Positions 7,746 to 17,672 are shown, counted from the stretch's first letter. The stretch is 64,000 bases of DNA from Pseudomonas sp. DC1.2 (GCF_034351645.1 NZ_CP133782.1:873001-937000), one strand, 5' to 3'. Numbers and translations are program-made. The notes: a model not told the origin generated them from the sequence alone.

Positions 7746-8903
7746 TCAGGCCAGCGCAGTCTCAGCAGGCGAAACAATGCTGGTCTTGCCGCCACGGGAC
7801 TTGCCGGAGCTCAGGTACTCGGCAATTGACTCCTGGGTCACTTCCCCGAGGAACACGCGCTCGGCATCCATCACCGGCAACCACGAACGGTTGAACTCGT
7901 ACATGCGCGACAGCAGGATGCGCAAATGCTCGTCAAACGCCGCGGTGGCGTTGAACTCACGCAAATACTGCGCGCACGTGCCGGTCTGACGGTGCAAGTC
8001 GCGACGTCGTACATAACCGAGCGCCTTATTCTCGGCGCAAGTCACCACCACATAACGGCGGTCCAGTTCGTCCATCAGCTCCAGGGCCTCGGCCACCGGC
8101 GTTTGCGGGCTCACCGACGGGGCGTTGTCCGCCGCGTCTTCGGCTTTCACCAGCAACAGACGCTTGAGCGTGCTGTCCTGGCCGACGAAGTTGCTGACAA
8201 AATCGTCCGCCGGGTGCGCCAGCAGCGTGTCCGGGTGGTCGATTTGCAACAGTTTGCCAGCACGGAAGATCGCAATTTTGTCGCCGAGCTTGATCGCTTC
8301 GTCGATGTCATGGCTGACCATGATCACGGTCTTGTTCAGCGCGCGCTGCATCTCGAAAAACTCGTTCTGGATCATTTCGCGGTTAATCGGGTCGACCGCA
8401 CCGAACGGTTCGTCCATCAGCAACAACGGCGCATCCGCCGCCAACGCACGAATCACGCCGATTCGTTGTTGCTGGCCACCCGAGAGTTCACGTGGGTAGC
8501 GATTGAGGTATTGCTTGGGTTCCAGCTTGATCATGCTCATCAACTCGCGGGCGCGGTCGTGGCATTTCTGTTTGTCCCAACCCAGCAGGCGCGGAACGAT
8601 GGTGATGTTTTCTTCAATGGTCATATTCGGGAACAGACCGATCTGCTGAATCACGTAGCCGATGCCACGGCGCAGGGTGACTTCGTCGAGGTCGGTGGTG
8701 TCTTCGCCGTTGATCAGGATTTTGCCCGAGGTCGGTTTGATCAGGCGGTTGATCATCTTCAGCGTGGTGCTTTTACCGCAGCCCGATGGCCCGAGGAACA
8801 CACAGATCTCGCCCTCATTGACGGTCAGGTTTACCGAGTCCACGGCTTTCACATCTTTGCCGTTGCTTTGGAAGGTTTTGCTGAGGTTTTGAAGTTCGAT
8901 CAT
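7746..8903 (-). CDS. opuCA: Betaine/choline/carnitine ABC transporter ATP-binding protein with CBS domains
   Basis: ATPase of an osmoprotectant importer (ProV/OpuCA class), 385 residues. Walker A GPSGCGKSTT (about 38-47), signature LSGGQQQRIGV and Walker B LLLMDEPFGAVD are intact. After about residue 250 the C-terminal part carries two CBS-like segments (ALELMDELDRRYVVV and SWLPVMDAERVFLGEV), which in this family sense ionic strength. MIELQNLSKTF at 8903 was taken as the start because AGGA lies 8 nt upstream and its ATG overlaps the permease stop (ATGA). It is the last gene of a four-gene operon. The order permease, binding protein, permease, ATPase fits the OpuC/OsmVWXY class; the exact substrate is inferred. 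Confidence 0.9.
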   Translation of the reverse strand: MIELQNLSKTFQSNGKDVKAVDSVNLTVNEGEICVFLGPSGCGKSTTLKMINRLIKPTSGKILINGEDTTDLDEVTLRRGIGYVIQQIGLFPNMTIEENITIVPRLLGWDKQKCHDRARELMSMIKLEPKQYLNRYPRELSGGQQQRIGVIRALAADAPLLLMDEPFGAVDPINREMIQNEFFEMQRALNKTVIMVSHDIDEAIKLGDKIAIFRAGKLLQIDHPDTLLAHPADDFVSNFVGQDSTLKRLLLVKAEDAADNAPSVSPQTPVAEALELMDELDRRYVVVTCAENKALGYVRRRDLHRQTGTCAQYLREFNATAAFDEHLRILLSRMYEFNRSWLPVMDAERVFLGEVTQESIAEYLSSGKSRGGKTSIVSPAETALA

Positions 8904-9553
8904 TTCAGGAGTCCTTTTGGAGTCAGCGAGCGTTGCAGCCATTGCAGAAGCAGGTCGGCGACGATGGCCAGGAGACTGACCAGCACGGCGCCGACGATCA
9001 GCATCGACATGTCGCTGCGGCTGATGGAAGCGAGAATGAGTATGCCCAAGCCGCCGGCACCGATGGTGGCGGCGATGGTCATGACGCCGATGTTCATGAC
9101 CACAGCGGTGCGCACGCCAGCGAGGATGACCGGCACCGCAATCGGTAACTCGACCATGCGCAGGCGCTGGCCGAAGGTCATGCCGATGCCTTTGGCGGCT
9201 TCGCGAATGCCGGGTTCGACGCCGGTCAATGCCAGGTAGGTGTTACGCATAATCGGCAACAGTGAGTACAAAAACACGGCGGTGATCGCCGGCATCGGGC
9301 CCAGGCCCTGGCCGAACTTGGAGTAGAACGGCAGCAGCAGGCCAAACAGTGCAATTGACGGTACGGTCAGCAACACGGTGGCGCTGGCTTGCAGCGGACC
9401 GGCCAGTGACGGGAAACGCGTCATCAGAATACCCAGCGGCACGCCAGCGAAGATTGCCAACGTAACGGCAATGCCGACCAGCGTGATGTGCTGCCAAGTC
9501 AGGTGCAGCACCTGCTGCCAGTCGAGGTGGGAAAAGGCGTTCCAAAATTCCAT
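8900..9553 (-). CDS. opuCB: Betaine/choline ABC transporter permease
   Basis: Inner-membrane permease of 217 residues with about five to six transmembrane helices and the BPD_transp_1 coupling loop EAAKGIGMTFGQRLRMVELPIAVPVILAGVR (about 130-160), which contacts the ATPase. It starts MEFWNAFSHLDWQQV after an AGGAGG-like site. Its stop overlaps the ATPase start by ATGA and it lies 12 bp after the binding-protein gene. Length and composition match OpuCB/OpuCD or YehW/YehY subunits; which of the two it should be called is by analogy. Confidence 0.88.
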   Translation of the reverse strand: MEFWNAFSHLDWQQVLHLTWQHITLVGIAVTLAIFAGVPLGILMTRFPSLAGPLQASATVLLTVPSIALFGLLLPFYSKFGQGLGPMPAITAVFLYSLLPIMRNTYLALTGVEPGIREAAKGIGMTFGQRLRMVELPIAVPVILAGVRTAVVMNIGVMTIAATIGAGGLGILILASISRSDMSMLIVGAVLVSLLAIVADLLLQWLQRSLTPKGLLK

Positions 9554-9565
9554 GTCTTTTCCTCC

Positions 9566-10459
9566 TTATTGGATGGGGTGTTGGCGCAGGAAGTCGGCGG
9601 CAACGGATGAAGGGCTTTCGTGATCGACATCGACCCGCGCATTGAGTTGGCGCATGGTCGCGTCATCGAACAGTGCCGCGAGTGGTTTTAGTTCTTCAGC
9701 CAGTTTCGGGTGCGCGTCGAGGTAGACCTGACGCACGACCGGTGCGGCGGTGTAGTCGGGGAAGTAATGCTTGTCGTCTTCGAGCAGTTTGAGCTTGAAA
9801 GCGTTCAATCGACCGTCGGTGGTATAGACCAGTCCAGCAAACACTTGGCCATTGCGCAGCGCGGTGTAGACCAGCCCGGCGTCCATCTGGCGGATGTTGT
9901 TGCGGGTCAGGTTCATGCCGTAGAGCTTGACCATGCCGTCCAGACCGTCGGAACGGTTGGCGAACTCGGTGTCCAGCGCCACCAGGTGATTGTCCTTCTG
10001 CTCAGCCTGCAACACCGTATTCAGCTCGCTGATGGTGTTGATCTGCGGGTACGCCTTCGCGGTGGTTTCTGGCAGCGCCAGGGCGTAGGTGTTACTGAAT
10101 TTCGACGGGGCGAGCCAGATCAGGCCTTTCTTCGCATCGAGTTCTTTGACTCGGGCGTAGGACTGTTCGCTGTCGAGTTTTTCAGTGACATGGTTGTACG
10201 CCACCAGCGACACGCCGGTGTATTCCCACATCAGGTCCAGTTGGCCACTTTCATGAGCGCTACGGGCCAAGTTGCTGCCCAGACCGCCGGTTACCTGAGT
10301 GTCGTAACCTTTGGTGCGCAGGTACTGGGACGTGATTTCGGCGAGCAGGGTTTGTTCGGTGAACACCCGTGCGCCGATGCGGATCACCGGTTTTTCAGCG
10401 GCGTGGGCAAATCCTGCGAACAGCAGGACGCAGCCCAGTATCAAGGTCATTCTTTTCAT
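9566..10459 (-). CDS. opuCC: Osmoprotectant (betaine/choline) ABC transporter periplasmic binding protein
   Basis: A 297-residue secreted binding protein of the OpuAC/OsmX type. The signal peptide MKRMTLILGCVLLFAGFAHA is followed by mature AEKPVIRIGARVFTEQTLLAEI, a typical start for quaternary-amine binding proteins. Other family features are WEYTGVSLVAYNH, the LIWLAPSKFSNTYALALP stretch and the NGQVFAGLVYTTDGR segment. The start at 10459 was chosen for the signal peptide and an AAAGGA site; the frame stays open further upstream without a plausible start. It lies between the two permease genes, 20 bp after the upstream one. Confidence 0.9.
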   Translation of the reverse strand: MKRMTLILGCVLLFAGFAHAAEKPVIRIGARVFTEQTLLAEITSQYLRTKGYDTQVTGGLGSNLARSAHESGQLDLMWEYTGVSLVAYNHVTEKLDSEQSYARVKELDAKKGLIWLAPSKFSNTYALALPETTAKAYPQINTISELNTVLQAEQKDNHLVALDTEFANRSDGLDGMVKLYGMNLTRNNIRQMDAGLVYTALRNGQVFAGLVYTTDGRLNAFKLKLLEDDKHYFPDYTAAPVVRQVYLDAHPKLAEELKPLAALFDDATMRQLNARVDVDHESPSSVAADFLRQHPIQ

Positions 10460-10479
10460 ATCGATTCCTTTGCCGAGGC

Positions 10480-11196
10480 TTAAGACGGGCGCAAGCCGCG
10501 TTCGAGCCAGAGGCGGCTGGCGAGTATCACCAGACCGTCGAGCAGCAAGGCCAGCAGGGCGGTGCAGGCCGCGCCGAGCAGCAGTTGCGGCTGATTGTTC
10601 AGGGCGATGCCAGGGAAAATCAGGCTGCCCAAACTGTTGGCGCCGATCAGGAACGCCAGCGGTGCTGTACCCACGTTGATCGCCAGGGCCACGCGCACAC
10701 CACCGATGATGATCGGCACGGCGTTCGGTAGCTCGACCCGCCACAGCACTTGCGTCGGCGTCATGCCAATGCCGACGGCCGCTTCCTTGAGCGAGCCCTG
10801 AACATTCTTCAGGCCTTCATAGGTGTTGCGCACAATCGGCAACAACGAGGCGAGGAACAGGGCGAAGATCGCGGGGCCGCTGCCGATGCCCAGAATCCCC
10901 AGGGCGATGGCCAGTACGGCAAGAGGCGGCACAGTGTTGCCGATGTTGAAGATCTGCATGAAGCGTTCAGCGCGGCCAACCATGGTCGGGCGACTGAGAA
11001 AGATACCGGCGGGTATGCCCACAACAAGGGCGGCCAGCATGGAGACAAGGACGAGAATCAAGTGAGCTTGCAGGTAAAACAACAAATCGTCGCGGTAATG
11101 TTCGATCGTGTTGATGCCAATCCAATGGATCAGCAGGGCCAGAAGCGCGACGACAACCGCACCTCCTATCAGCCCTTTGCCATAGCGAATAGCCAC
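10480..11196 (-). CDS. opuCD: Betaine/choline ABC transporter permease, first gene of the operon
   Basis: Inner-membrane permease of 238 residues with several transmembrane helices and the coupling loop EAAVGIGMTPTQVLWRVELPNAVPIIIGGVR. The start is most likely GTG at 11196 (VAIRYGKGLIGG), because AAGGAG lies 7 nt upstream; the open frame extends to 11295 with residues unlike a permease N-terminus. It is the first gene of the four-gene importer and is divergent from prfC. The large hydrophilic lead segment seen in some YehY homologues is absent. Osmotic induction is expected for this class but no operator is recognised. Confidence 0.88.
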   Translation of the reverse strand: MAIRYGKGLIGGAVVVALLALLIHWIGINTIEHYRDDLLFYLQAHLILVLVSMLAALVVGIPAGIFLSRPTMVGRAERFMQIFNIGNTVPPLAVLAIALGILGIGSGPAIFALFLASLLPIVRNTYEGLKNVQGSLKEAAVGIGMTPTQVLWRVELPNAVPIIIGGVRVALAINVGTAPLAFLIGANSLGSLIFPGIALNNQPQLLLGAACTALLALLLDGLVILASRLWLERGLRPS

Positions 11197-11560
11197 AGGC
11201 GGACTCCTTTTTTTCTTGGTCGGCGAACGCAGTCCCGTGTGGCATGCCATTCCTGGCTGCCGGGAAAATAACGTTCGCGAGAAGCAGCTCTTCATGCTGA
11301 TAAAACCGCATGAGATCGAGCCATAAGCGCAGCCTCGTCAGGCTAACTTGCTGATTTATCAGCCCCTGGTACGAGTGCAGTAACAGGGGAGTGGACGTCT
11401 GCACCTTTTAAAAGGTTCCATAATTGGCAGCATTTAGCCACCTTCAATGTCCCCGTTGTCCCGTTAATCGCCATCGGCGACTGGGCGAGCGGTGGTCCGT
11501 GACGCTCGGTTTGCGCTATACTCGCCGCCCTTTTTTGAATCACCTGCCAGGCGATTTCCC
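11197..11560. other. Divergent intergenic region between opuC and prfC
   Basis: About 360 bp containing the promoters of both units. On the plus strand, TATACT at 11517-11522 is a good -10 element about 40 bp before the prfC ATG, but no strong -35 stands at the right distance. A T-rich stretch runs from 11201 to 11218 close to the opuC start. No riboswitch or RNA gene was recognised. Confidence 0.45.
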
Positions 11561-13144
11561 ATGACCAAACAGGCCGCCGAAGTCGCGAAGCGCCGCACTT
11601 TCGCCATTATTTCCCACCCCGATGCCGGTAAAACCACCATCACCGAGAAGCTCTTGCTGATGGGCAAGGCGATTGCGATTGCTGGCACGGTGAAATCCCG
11701 TAAATCCGACCGCCATGCGACGTCCGACTGGATGGAAATGGAAAAACAACGGGGTATTTCCATTACCACGTCGGTCATGCAGTTCCCGTATCGCGACCAC
11801 ATGATCAACCTGCTCGACACCCCGGGCCACGAAGACTTCTCCGAAGACACCTACCGCACCTTGACGGCGGTGGATTCGGCCCTGATGGTCCTCGATGGCG
11901 GTAAGGGTGTAGAGCCACGCACCATCGCCCTGATGGACGTCTGCCGTCTGCGTGACACGCCGATTGTCAGCTTCATCAACAAACTCGACCGTGACATCCG
12001 CGACCCGATCGAACTGCTCGACGAAATCGAGGCCGTCCTGAAGATCAAGGCGGCGCCGATCACTTGGCCGATTGGCTGCTACCGCGACTTCAAAGGCGTT
12101 TACCACCTCGCCGACGACTACATCATCGTGTACACCGCCGGCCACGGCCATGAGCGCACTGATGTGAAAATCATCGAGAAGCTCGACTCCGATGAAGCAC
12201 GTGAACACTTGGGTGATGAGTACGACCGCTTTGTCGATCAGCTGGAACTGGTTCAGGGCGCCTGCCACGAATTCAATCAGCAGGAATTCCTCGACGGCCA
12301 ACTGACCCCGGTATTTTTCGGAACGGCCCTGGGCAATTTTGGTGTCGATCACGTGCTTGACGCCGTGGTCAACTGGGCACCGAAACCGCTGGCCCGGGTT
12401 GCCAACGAACGCACCGTCGAGCCGATTGAAGAGAAATTCGCCGGTTTCGTGTTCAAAATCCAAGCGAACATGGACCCTAAACACCGCGACCGTATTGCTT
12501 TCATGCGTATTTGCTCCGGCAAATACGAAAAAGGCATGAAGATGCGCCACGTGCGTACCGGCAAAGACGTGCGGATCGGCGATGCGCTGACCTTCTTCTC
12601 CTCCGAACGTGAGCAACTGGAAGAAGCCTTTGCCGGCGACATCATCGGTTTGCACAACCACGGCACCATCCAGATCGGCGACACCTTCACCGAAGGCGAG
12701 GCGCTTGGCTTCACCGGCATTCCGCACTTCGCCCCGGAACTGTTCCGCCGTGTGCGCCTGCGTGATCCGTTGAAATCCAAGCAACTGCGTCAGGGCTTGC
12801 AGCAACTGGCCGAAGAAGGTGCCACTCAGGTGTTCTTCCCGACCCGCAGCAACGACATCATCCTCGGCGCCGTCGGCGTGCTGCAATTCGATGTGGTCGC
12901 CAGCCGTTTGAAAGAGGAATACAAGGTCGAGTGCTCGTATGAGCCGATCACTGTTTATTCCGCACGCTGGATCGATTGCAGCGATAAGAAGAAGCTTGAG
13001 GAGTTCCAAATCAAGGCGGTGGAAAACCTCGCCATCGATGGCGGCGGTCACCTGACCTACCTGGCCCCGACGCGGGTCAACCTGGCGCTGATGGAAGAGC
13101 GCTGGCCAGACGTGACATTCCGTGCGACGCGTGAGCATCACTAA
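11561..13144 (+). CDS. prfC: Peptide chain release factor 3 (RF3)
   Basis: Translational GTPase that removes RF1/RF2 from the ribosome after peptide release; 527 residues, the normal length. G1 [13 protein letters not shown] (about 19-31), switch [11 protein letters not shown]3 DTPGHEDF and G4 NKLDRD are intact. The later domains include [21 protein letters not shown] and the C-terminal [43 protein letters not shown] is the family N-terminus, so the upstream in-frame codons to 11492 are not part of the protein. It stands alone and is followed by a terminator. Confidence 0.97.
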   Translation: MTKQAAEVAKRRTFAIISHPDAGKTTITEKLLLMGKAIAIAGTVKSRKSDRHATSDWMEMEKQRGISITTSVMQFPYRDHMINLLDTPGHEDFSEDTYRTLTAVDSALMVLDGGKGVEPRTIALMDVCRLRDTPIVSFINKLDRDIRDPIELLDEIEAVLKIKAAPITWPIGCYRDFKGVYHLADDYIIVYTAGHGHERTDVKIIEKLDSDEAREHLGDEYDRFVDQLELVQGACHEFNQQEFLDGQLTPVFFGTALGNFGVDHVLDAVVNWAPKPLARVANERTVEPIEEKFAGFVFKIQANMDPKHRDRIAFMRICSGKYEKGMKMRHVRTGKDVRIGDALTFFSSEREQLEEAFAGDIIGLHNHGTIQIGDTFTEGEALGFTGIPHFAPELFRRVRLRDPLKSKQLRQGLQQLAEEGATQVFFPTRSNDIILGAVGVLQFDVVASRLKEEYKVECSYEPITVYSARWIDCSDKKKLEEFQIKAVENLAIDGGGHLTYLAPTRVNLALMEERWPDVTFRATREHH

Positions 13145-13163
13145 GCGCTGATCGGCGATGCCC

Positions 13164-13196
13164 AAAACCCTGTTGCGAAAGCGACGGGGTTTTTTA
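13164..13196 (+). terminator. Rho-independent terminator of prfC
   Basis: AAAACCCTGTTGC, a GAAA loop and GCGACGGGGTTTTTT form a stem with two G-T pairs and a T-tract, 20 bp after the prfC stop. Confidence 0.88.
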
Positions 13197-13395
13197 TTGC
13201 CCCGGTGTTTTTATTGAGATTGGATATAACGCTTATTCCAAACCAATCTGCCCATTACTGGCAATTACCTCTCTTCATTTGCGTCCAATCTGGAGAACCC
13301 GGCCGATCGGAACTAGATTTCATTCAGCGCCACGGCAACCGGGCTAATCCGCCGTCAGGCACCTATGGTTCACCTACGAAAGGATGGAATGGGTT

Positions 13396-13659
13396 ATGAG
13401 AATTTTTCAACGCATTGTGCTGTTGATCAAAGTGATGGTGATGTTGTCGCTGGGTACGTCGGCGGCCTGGGCCAACGGTCATCCCGTGCAGAGTCCGGGC
13501 CTGTGGGCATCGAACGCCGTTCAGGGAAGTGCGCTGGTCATCGCCAAGTCCGATTCGGAACCGGGCGATGAGGACCAGGGCGGCAGCAAGGGCGATGACG
13601 ACTCGACCACCAAAGAGCCCGACACCGACGATGACGAAGACGGCGATAGCCAGTCGTAA
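13396..13659 (+). CDS. Small secreted protein with a highly acidic tail
   Basis: A predicted 87-residue protein. Residues 1-27 form a signal peptide (MRIFQRIVLLIKVMVMLSLG...AWA-NG), followed by a short neutral segment and then, from about residue 50, a tail made almost entirely of Asp, Glu, Ser, Gly and Thr (for example TKEPDTDDDEDGDSQS). ATG 13396 is preferred because AGGA/GGAATGGG lies at proper spacing; the in-frame ATG at 13384 touches its own ribosome site. It is a single gene between two terminators. I do not recognise a family. The tail could bind calcium or other cations, or simply be disordered; the function is unknown. Confidence 0.65.
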   Translation: MRIFQRIVLLIKVMVMLSLGTSAAWANGHPVQSPGLWASNAVQGSALVIAKSDSEPGDEDQGGSKGDDDSTTKEPDTDDDEDGDSQS

Positions 13660-13673
13660 CTCGCAGATAAAAG

Positions 13674-13721
13674 AAAACCCCTTCTACCTGACTGATGCGC
13701 AATCGAAGTAGAGGGGGTTTA
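13674..13721 (-). terminator. Terminator of the dpp operon
   Basis: Read on the minus strand, AAACCCCCTCTAC pairs with GTAGAAGGGGTTT across a loop of about 20 nt and is followed by TTCTTTTATC. It lies about 45 bp beyond the dppF stop. It also sits after the small acidic protein gene and may act in both directions. Confidence 0.65.
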
Positions 13722-13736
13722 GGCAATTGATCCAAG

Positions 13737-13767
13737 CGCGCCTCAAGGCCTGAGGCGCGTTTTTTTC
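13737..13767 (+). terminator. Strong terminator with an eight-T tract
   Basis: CGCGCCTCA, an AGGCC loop and TGAGGCGCG form a perfect 9-bp stem followed by eight T on the plus strand. It ends at the dppF stop codon and insulates dppF from plus-strand transcription. Confidence 0.9.
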
Positions 13768-14746
13768 AGGCCGCGCCGTCGAGGAATTGCTCGGCGTAGT
13801 GGCACGCCACCTGGCGACTGTCGAGCAGGCGCAGGGCCGGCTCGTCGGTGCTGCAAAGTTCGGTGGCATAAGGGCAGCGCTTGTGGAAAGCGCAGCCGGA
13901 CGGCGGGTTCAGCGGGTTGGGTAACTCGCCGACGATTTTGATTTTCGGCTTGTTCGGGTCCGGGTGAATGGTCGGGGTCGCCGACAGCAACGCCTGGGTG
14001 TAGGGGTGCAGTGGCCGCTGGTAGATGTCGTTCTTCGGGCCCATTTCCACCGGGCGACCGAGGTACATGACCATCACATCATCGGCCACGTGCTGGACAA
14101 CGGCCAGGTTGTGCGAGATGAACACGTAGGCGGTGTTGAACTCTTGCTGCAAATCCATGAACAGGTTCAACACCTGCGCCTGGATCGACACGTCCAGCGC
14201 CGAGGTCGGTTCGTCCGCCACCAGCACTTTCGGTTGCAGCATCATCGCGCGCGCCAAGGCGATCCGCTGGCGCTGACCGCCGGAGAACATGTGCGGATAA
14301 CGCTGGTAGTGCTCAGGACGCAAGCCCACCTGCTTCATCATCGCCTGGACTTTCTCGCGACGTTCGGCGGCTGACAGGTTGGTGTTGATCAGCAGCGGCT
14401 CGCCGAGCTGGTCACCGACTTTCTGCCGTGGGTTCAACGAGGCATACGGGCTCTGGAACACCATCTGCACGTCTTTGCGCAGTTGCTTGCGTTGGGCCTT
14501 GTCGGCGCCGGTGACTTCCTGGCCGGCGATTTTCAAGGAGCCGGAAGAGGGCTCTTCAATCAGGGTCAAGGCGCGGGCCAGGGTGGATTTGCCGCAACCG
14601 GATTCGCCTACAACGGCGAGGGTCTTGCCGGCTTCCAGCTCAAACGACACACCGTTGAGGGCGCGAACCAGCGCATGGCCCTTGAACAAGCCACGGGACA
14701 CTTCGTAATGACGGGTCAGGTCGCGGGCGGTAAGTACGACGGCCAT
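13766..14746 (-). CDS. dppF: Dipeptide ABC transporter ATP-binding protein DppF
   Basis: One of two ATPases of the dipeptide importer; 326 residues. Walker A GESGCGKSTLAR (about 48-59), signature FSGGQRQRIALARA and Walker B VLVADEPTSALDVS are intact. The C-terminal oligopeptide/dipeptide extension has the expected Cys pattern in CAFHKRCPYATELC (about 285-298), which binds an iron-sulfur cluster in some relatives. The start overlaps the dppD stop by one base (TAATG). It is the last gene of dppBCDF and corresponds to PA4506. Confidence 0.95.
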   Translation of the reverse strand: MAVVLTARDLTRHYEVSRGLFKGHALVRALNGVSFELEAGKTLAVVGESGCGKSTLARALTLIEEPSSGSLKIAGQEVTGADKAQRKQLRKDVQMVFQSPYASLNPRQKVGDQLGEPLLINTNLSAAERREKVQAMMKQVGLRPEHYQRYPHMFSGGQRQRIALARAMMLQPKVLVADEPTSALDVSIQAQVLNLFMDLQQEFNTAYVFISHNLAVVQHVADDVMVMYLGRPVEMGPKNDIYQRPLHPYTQALLSATPTIHPDPNKPKIKIVGELPNPLNPPSGCAFHKRCPYATELCSTDEPALRLLDSRQVACHYAEQFLDGAA

Positions 14747-15714
14747 TACGCCACCTCCTGATTCAGCGGGTAGAAGCAGCGGGCGAGGCTGTTGCTTTTC
14801 GGGTCAAGGCCAGGACGCTGGGCGCGGCAGCTGTCTTGCACATACGGGCAGCGCGGCGAGAGCAGGCAGCCTTGCGGGCGGTCGTAACGACCGGGAACGA
14901 TGCCCGGCAGTGTCGACAGGCGTGTGGCGCCCAGGCTGTGTTCCGGAATCGCTTTGAGCAGTGCTTCGCTGTACGGGTGCGCCGGAATGTCGAACAACTG
15001 TGGCACCTGACCGACTTCAACCGCTTGGCCGGCGTACATCACGCACACGCGCTGGGCGGTTTCGGCCACGACCGCGAGGTCGTGGGTAATCAGCACCAGG
15101 CCCATGTTCTGCTCTTTTTGCAGCGCCAACAGCAGTTCCATGATTTGCGCCTGAATCGTCACGTCCAGTGCCGTAGTGGGTTCGTCGGCGATCAGCAGTT
15201 TCGGCTCGCCGGCAATCGCCATGGCGATTGCAACACGCTGGCTCATACCGCCCGACAGTTGATGCGGGTAGGCCTCCATACGGCTGGCGGCGCCCGGAAT
15301 TTCCACTTTTTCCAGCAGTTCGATGGCACGCTTGCGCGCTTGCTTGCTGGACATTTTCAGGTGCAAACGCAGCACTTCTTCGATCTGGAAGCCGACGGTG
15401 TAGCTGGGGTTCAACGCGGTCATCGGGTCCTGGAAGACCATGGCCAGGTCTTTGCCGACGATTTTCCGACGCTGACGGTTGCTCAGCTTGAGCATGTTTT
15501 TGCCGTCGAAGTTCAGGGCGTCGGCGGTGACGATCCCTGGATGCTCGATCAGGCCCATCAGCGCCATCATGGTCACGGACTTGCCGGAACCCGATTCGCC
15601 CACGATGGCCAGGACTTCGCCCTTGTCCACGGTTATGTCGAGCCCGTCGACCACCGGAACGGCGTTCTTGTCGCCAAAGCGAACGTTGAGATTCTTGATT
15701 TCTAACAGTGACAT
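14746..15714 (-). CDS. dppD: Dipeptide ABC transporter ATP-binding protein DppD
   Basis: Second ATPase of the dipeptide importer; 322 residues from [13 protein letters not shown], the family start (the frame opens further upstream inside dppC). Walker [17 protein letters not shown], signature [14 protein letters not shown], Walker [15 protein letters not shown] and the C-terminal [14 protein letters not shown]ys cluster are present. It works with DppF as a heterodimer on DppBC. It follows dppC by 10 bp and overlaps dppF by one base. Confidence 0.95.
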   Translation of the reverse strand: MSLLEIKNLNVRFGDKNAVPVVDGLDITVDKGEVLAIVGESGSGKSVTMMALMGLIEHPGIVTADALNFDGKNMLKLSNRQRRKIVGKDLAMVFQDPMTALNPSYTVGFQIEEVLRLHLKMSSKQARKRAIELLEKVEIPGAASRMEAYPHQLSGGMSQRVAIAMAIAGEPKLLIADEPTTALDVTIQAQIMELLLALQKEQNMGLVLITHDLAVVAETAQRVCVMYAGQAVEVGQVPQLFDIPAHPYSEALLKAIPEHSLGATRLSTLPGIVPGRYDRPQGCLLSPRCPYVQDSCRAQRPGLDPKSNSLARCFYPLNQEVA

Positions 15715-15724
15715 TTGAATCTCC

Positions 15725-16654
15725 TCAGGCGGCGTTCTTGAGTTTCGGGTCCAGCGCATCGCGCAGGCCGTCGCCCATCAAGTTGATTGCCAGCACGCTG
15801 AGCAAAATGGTCAAACCTGGCAGGCTGACCACCCACCACGCGCGTTCGATGTAGTCGCGAGCCGAAGCCAGCATGGTGCCCCACTCAGGGGTTGGCGGTT
15901 GTACGCCAAGGCCGAGGAAGCCCAGTGCGGCGGCATCGAGAATCGCCGAGGAGAAGCTCAAGGTCGCTTGAACGATCAGCGGCGCCATGCAGTTCGGCAG
16001 CACGGTGACGAACATCAGGCGTGGCAGGCCGGCACCGGCGAGGCGGGCGGCGGTCACGTAGTCGCGGTTCAGTTCGCCCATTACCGCGGCGCGGGTCAGA
16101 CGAACATAGGACGGCAACGAAACCACGGCGATCGCAATAATGGTGTTGATCAGGCCAGGGCCGAGGATGGCGACAATCGCCACAGCCAGCAGCAGAGATG
16201 GCAGGGCCAGCATGATGTCCATCAGACGCATGATGGTCGGGCCGAGCATTTTCGGGAAGAAACCGGCGAACAGACCCAGCAGGATCCCCGGAATCAGCGA
16301 CATGACAACCGACGACAAGCCGATCAGCAGGGACAGGCGCGAACCGTTGATCAGCCGCGACAGCAGGTCGCGTCCCAGTTCATCGGTGCCGAGCAGGAAC
16401 TGGATCTGCCCGCCTTCCAGCCAGGACGGCGGGGTCAGCAGGAAGTCACGGTATTGCTCGCTCGGGTTGTGCGGGGCAACCCACGGCGCGAAAATCGCGC
16501 AGAAGATCACCAGCAACATGAACATCAGACCGGCGACGGCACCTTTGTTCTTGGAAAATGCTTGCCAGAATTCTTTGTACGGAGACGGGTACAGCAGGCT
16601 TTGATCGACTGTTACCGCTTGATTTTGAGTTGAAGCTGGAGTGGTCATGGTCAT
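15725..16654 (-). CDS. dppC: Dipeptide ABC transporter permease DppC
   Basis: Inner-membrane permease of about 309 residues with an OppC_N-type leading segment (residues 1-60, first helix [20 protein letters not shown]), then [23 protein letters not shown] and five further helices. The coupling loop lies in [29 protein letters not shown] sequence (here [13 protein letters not shown], about 200). The start is either MTMTTPAS at 16654 or MTTPAS at 16648; the longer one is given. It lies 7 bp after dppB. Confidence 0.94.
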   Translation of the reverse strand: MTMTTPASTQNQAVTVDQSLLYPSPYKEFWQAFSKNKGAVAGLMFMLLVIFCAIFAPWVAPHNPSEQYRDFLLTPPSWLEGGQIQFLLGTDELGRDLLSRLINGSRLSLLIGLSSVVMSLIPGILLGLFAGFFPKMLGPTIMRLMDIMLALPSLLLAVAIVAILGPGLINTIIAIAVVSLPSYVRLTRAAVMGELNRDYVTAARLAGAGLPRLMFVTVLPNCMAPLIVQATLSFSSAILDAAALGFLGLGVQPPTPEWGTMLASARDYIERAWWVVSLPGLTILLSVLAINLMGDGLRDALDPKLKNAA

Positions 16655-16661
16655 GATGATC

Positions 16662-17672
16662 TCAGCGCTGGTGACGAATGCGTGGGTTGGCAAAGCCGTA
16701 GAGGATGTCCACTACGAAGTTGACCAGAATCACCAGGCAGGCGATTAACAGGATGCCGTTTTGCACCACGGGATAGTCCCGTGCGCCAATGGCTTCGATC
16801 AGCCATTTGCCGATGCCGGGCCAGGAGAAGATGGTTTCGGTCAGGACTGCGCCCGCCAGCAATGTGCCGACTTGCAGGCCAACCACGGTCAGCACCGGAA
16901 TCAGCGCGTTGCGCAGGCCATGCACGAATACCACGCGAGCCGGCGACAGGCCTTTGGCACGAGCGGTACGGATGTAGTCTTCACGCAGCACTTCGAGCAT
17001 CGACGAACGGGTCATCCGCGCAATAACGGCCAGCGGGATGGTGCCGAGCACGATGGCCGGCAGGATTAGGTGATGCAGGGCGTCGAAGAACGCGCCGACG
17101 TCATCGGCCAGCAAGGTGTCGATCAGCATGAAACCGGTGCGCGGCTCGATGTCGTAGAGCAGGTCGATCCGACCGGAGACGGGCGTCCAGCCCAGCGACA
17201 CCGAGAAGAACATGATCAGGATCAGGCCCCACCAGAAGATCGGCATCGAATATCCCGCCAGGGAGATGCCCATCACCCCATGGTCGAACAGGGATCCTCG
17301 CTTGAGTGCCGCAATTACCCCGGCCAAAAGGCCCAGGACGCCGGCGAACAACAGGGCGGCCATGGACAGTTCCAGGGTCGCAGGGAATAAAGAGGTGAAT
17401 TCGGTCCAGACACTGGTGCGTGTACGCAGTGATTCGCCAAGGTCGCCGTGGGCCAACTTGCCGATGTAATCCAGGTATTGGGCGTACAGGGGTTTGTTCA
17501 GACCTAGGCGTTCCATTGCCTGAGCGTGCATTTCGGGGTCAACCCGACGTTCGCCCATCATTACTTCCACGGGGTCGCCCGGAATCATGCGAATCAACGC
17601 GAAAGTCAGCAAGGTGATGCCGAAAAACGTGGGGATCAACAACCCCAGTCGGCGGGCAATAAAACTAAACAT
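16662..17672 (-). CDS. dppB: Dipeptide ABC transporter permease DppB
   Basis: Inner-membrane permease of 336 residues, the usual length. The N-terminus MFSFIARRLGLLIPTFFGITLLTFALIRMIPGDPV is typical of DppB/OppB, with the conserved PGDP after the first helix. The coupling loop REDYIRTARAKGLSPARVVFVHGLRNALIP is at about 215-245 and the C-terminus has RDYPVVQNGILL and the FVVDILYGFANPRIRH motif. It is the first translocon gene, separated from the binding-protein gene by a 73-bp gap containing a strong hairpin. Confidence 0.95.
   Translation of the reverse strand: MFSFIARRLGLLIPTFFGITLLTFALIRMIPGDPVEVMMGERRVDPEMHAQAMERLGLNKPLYAQYLDYIGKLAHGDLGESLRTRTSVWTEFTSLFPATLELSMAALLFAGVLGLLAGVIAALKRGSLFDHGVMGISLAGYSMPIFWWGLILIMFFSVSLGWTPVSGRIDLLYDIEPRTGFMLIDTLLADDVGAFFDALHHLILPAIVLGTIPLAVIARMTRSSMLEVLREDYIRTARAKGLSPARVVFVHGLRNALIPVLTVVGLQVGTLLAGAVLTETIFSWPGIGKWLIEAIGARDYPVVQNGILLIACLVILVNFVVDILYGFANPRIRHQR

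Noticed and set aside
7926..9239. Long plus-strand ORF (437 codons) over the opuC ATPase and permease genes
   Set aside because: It is antisense to two well-conserved genes and its translation has no motifs; long shadow frames are usual in GC-rich DNA.
11540..13165. 541-codon minus-strand ORF opposite prfC
   Set aside because: It mirrors prfC codons, has no ribosome site and shows no recognisable domain.
13205..13399. 64-codon ORF between prfC and the acidic protein gene
   Set aside because: No ribosome site, no conserved features, and it begins just after the prfC terminator; probably untranslated leader.
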